This document shows, piece by piece, positions 23,308 to 24,039 of a stretch of 24,039 nt of DNA. Position numbers and translations under genes: made by a program. The stretch is from Azolla pinnata (Eukaryota; Streptophyta; Polypodiopsida; Salviniales; Salviniaceae). The notes below the pieces were generated by a model. That model searched no databases, had not been told where the DNA came from, and saw only the letters and a list, made by a program, of their open reading frames with translations. The stretch covers positions 5,443 through 29,481 of the forward strand of contig JBBBWG010004625.1 in assembly GCA_037176905.1 (NCBI GenBank), in the 5' to 3' direction. The stretch's first letter is position 1; every line of letters starts with the position of its first letter.

Positions 23308-23391
23308 AAGAAGGCGGAATATGGCGATGGTAGAACGAAAACATAGTAACAGCGAAGAAGAAGAAGAAGAAGAAGAAGAAGAAGAAGAAGA
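23278..23391 (+). repeat. Two AAG trinucleotide tracts
   Basis: Pure AAG runs at 23278-23313 and 23354-23391 are separated by about 40 bases of unique sequence. On the minus strand they are TTC runs, like the tract in front of the Lys/Glu-rich gene. Confidence 0.93.
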
Positions 23392-23467
23392 CGAAGAAAT
23401 GGAATGGCGGAAAGAAGACGGTGAAAGAAATGAAAGCAAATAGGAGGTGAATTCCATTATAGCATTG

Positions 23468-23515
23468 GAATCAGAATCAGAATCAGAATCAGAATCAGAA
23501 TGAGAATCAGAATCT
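23468..23515 (+). repeat. GAATCA hexamer repeat, eight units
   Basis: Five GAATCA units, then GAATGA, GAATCA and GAATCT. On the minus strand it reads as an apparent Ser-Asp repeat in an open frame, which is compositional. Confidence 0.93.
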
Positions 23516-23582
23516 GCAGATTCTTGTGATTCTCTCTCCATCACATACATCTGTATGGATGCAATGCATGAGTGGATGAGTT

Positions 23583-24039
23583 CAGTATGATGATGTATGC
23601 GTGCGTGCGTGGATGGATGGATAGCGTGCATGTATGATGATGTATGGATGGATTGGATGGATGGTTCGCGTGCATGTATGATGATGTATGTGCGGATGTA
23701 TGGCGTGCATGAATGATGGATGGATGGACGGCGTGCATGTATGATGATGTATGTACGGATGGATGGATGGACGGCGTGCATGTATGATGATGTATGTGTG
23801 GGTGAATGGTTCGCGTGCATGTATGATGATGTATGTGTGGATGTATGGCGTGCATGAATGATGGATGGATGGATGGATGGATGGATGGATGGATGGATGG
23901 CGTGCATGTATGATGATGTATGGATGGATGGATGGCGTGCATGTATGATGATGTATGTATCGATGGATGGATGGCGTGCATGTATGATGATGTATGTGTG
24001 GATGTATGGCGTGCATGAATGATGGATGTATGGATGGAT
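23583..24039 (+). repeat. GATG/GCGTGCATG minisatellite, running off the window
   Basis: The core GCGTGCATG recurs at 23624, 23668, 23703, 23731, 23774, 23813, 23848, 23900, 23935, 23974 and 24009. Spacings are 28-52 bp, most often 35 and 39. Two subunit types are seen: one continuing TATGATGATGTATG and one continuing AATGATGGATGG. Length differences come mainly from the number of GGAT units. Minus-strand frames stay open throughout (His/Ile/Pro/Ser/Thr repeats) because the repeat lacks stops; they are not taken as genes. Confidence 0.9.

Larger units (their letters stand above)
21716..23582 (-). promoter_or_regulatory. Upstream region of the H+-ATPase gene
   Basis: The 5' leader and promoter should lie here on the minus strand. 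About 22140-22360 is a TATG/CATG-rich low-complexity block and 22600-22870 is similar but weaker. Possible leader acceptor GTGCAG lies near 21764. AAG tracts occur at 23278-23313 and 23354-23391. The open frames on either strand are short or repeat-driven. Confidence 0.5.

Noticed and set aside
23149..24016. Long minus-strand open frames of up to 252 codons rich in His, Ile, Pro and Ser
   Set aside because: They follow the GATG minisatellite, the GAATCA hexamers and the AAG tracts. Several frames are open at once with the same period, as expected for stop-free repeats.
23583..24039. CRISPR-like array of regularly spaced cores
   Set aside because: Spacers are themselves GATG repeats, spacing is irregular, and the genome is eukaryotic.

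Overview
The window is nuclear DNA of a land plant. It carries an intron-rich P3A plasma-membrane H+-ATPase with the plant-type C-terminal Tyr-Thr-Val, an intronless CAF1 deadenylase of the plant type, a Lys/Glu-rich protein of a plant-conserved type, and an Old Yellow Enzyme/12-oxophytodienoate-reductase-like gene. Mostly short introns (about 70-370 nt), AT-rich introns and intergenic DNA, many microsatellites, and an OYE outside the flowering-plant OPR1/OPR3 pattern suggest a non-flowering plant (bryophyte, lycophyte or fern grade). That placement is inference.

Layout: (1) 1-367, microsatellites and a 27-bp tandem repeat upstream of the OYE gene. (2) 368-3417 (+), OYE-like reductase, 7 exons, 381 aa. 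(3) 3418-4770, convergent intergenic DNA with a triplicated 33-bp element and a 191-bp tandem duplication. (4) 7891-4771 (-), Lys/Glu-rich protein, 3 exons, 319 aa, with a 1.86-kb intron; its upstream side has a TTC-type tract and TTAGGG/telobox repeats. (5) 8250-11450, divergent intergenic DNA: a possible decayed coding stretch, an alternating purine/pyrimidine CATA/ACGT block, a 40-nt palindrome centred on CACGTG, then the pyrimidine-rich CAF1 leader. (6) 11451-12278 (+), CAF1, 275 aa, single exon. (7) 12279-14930, convergent intergenic DNA with a 259-bp tandem duplication. (8) 21715-14931 (-), plasma-membrane H+-ATPase, 21 coding exons, 963 aa. (9) 21716-24039, its upstream region, ending in a GATG/GCGTGCATG minisatellite that runs off the window.

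The four genes are separate transcription units with unrelated housekeeping or stress roles: proton pumping, mRNA deadenylation, enone/oxylipin reduction, and an uncharacterised protein. They do not form a pathway cluster, and I see no novel multi-gene system. The most useful oddities are within genes: an OYE lacking both canonical FMN-binding arginines, two GC-AG introns in the H+-ATPase gene, two introns of that gene whose 3' splice site plus exon start is duplicated upstream, and a divergent regulatory tail on the pump. All exon models were built by hand from frame continuity, splice dinucleotides and remembered family sequences; no alignment or search was run.
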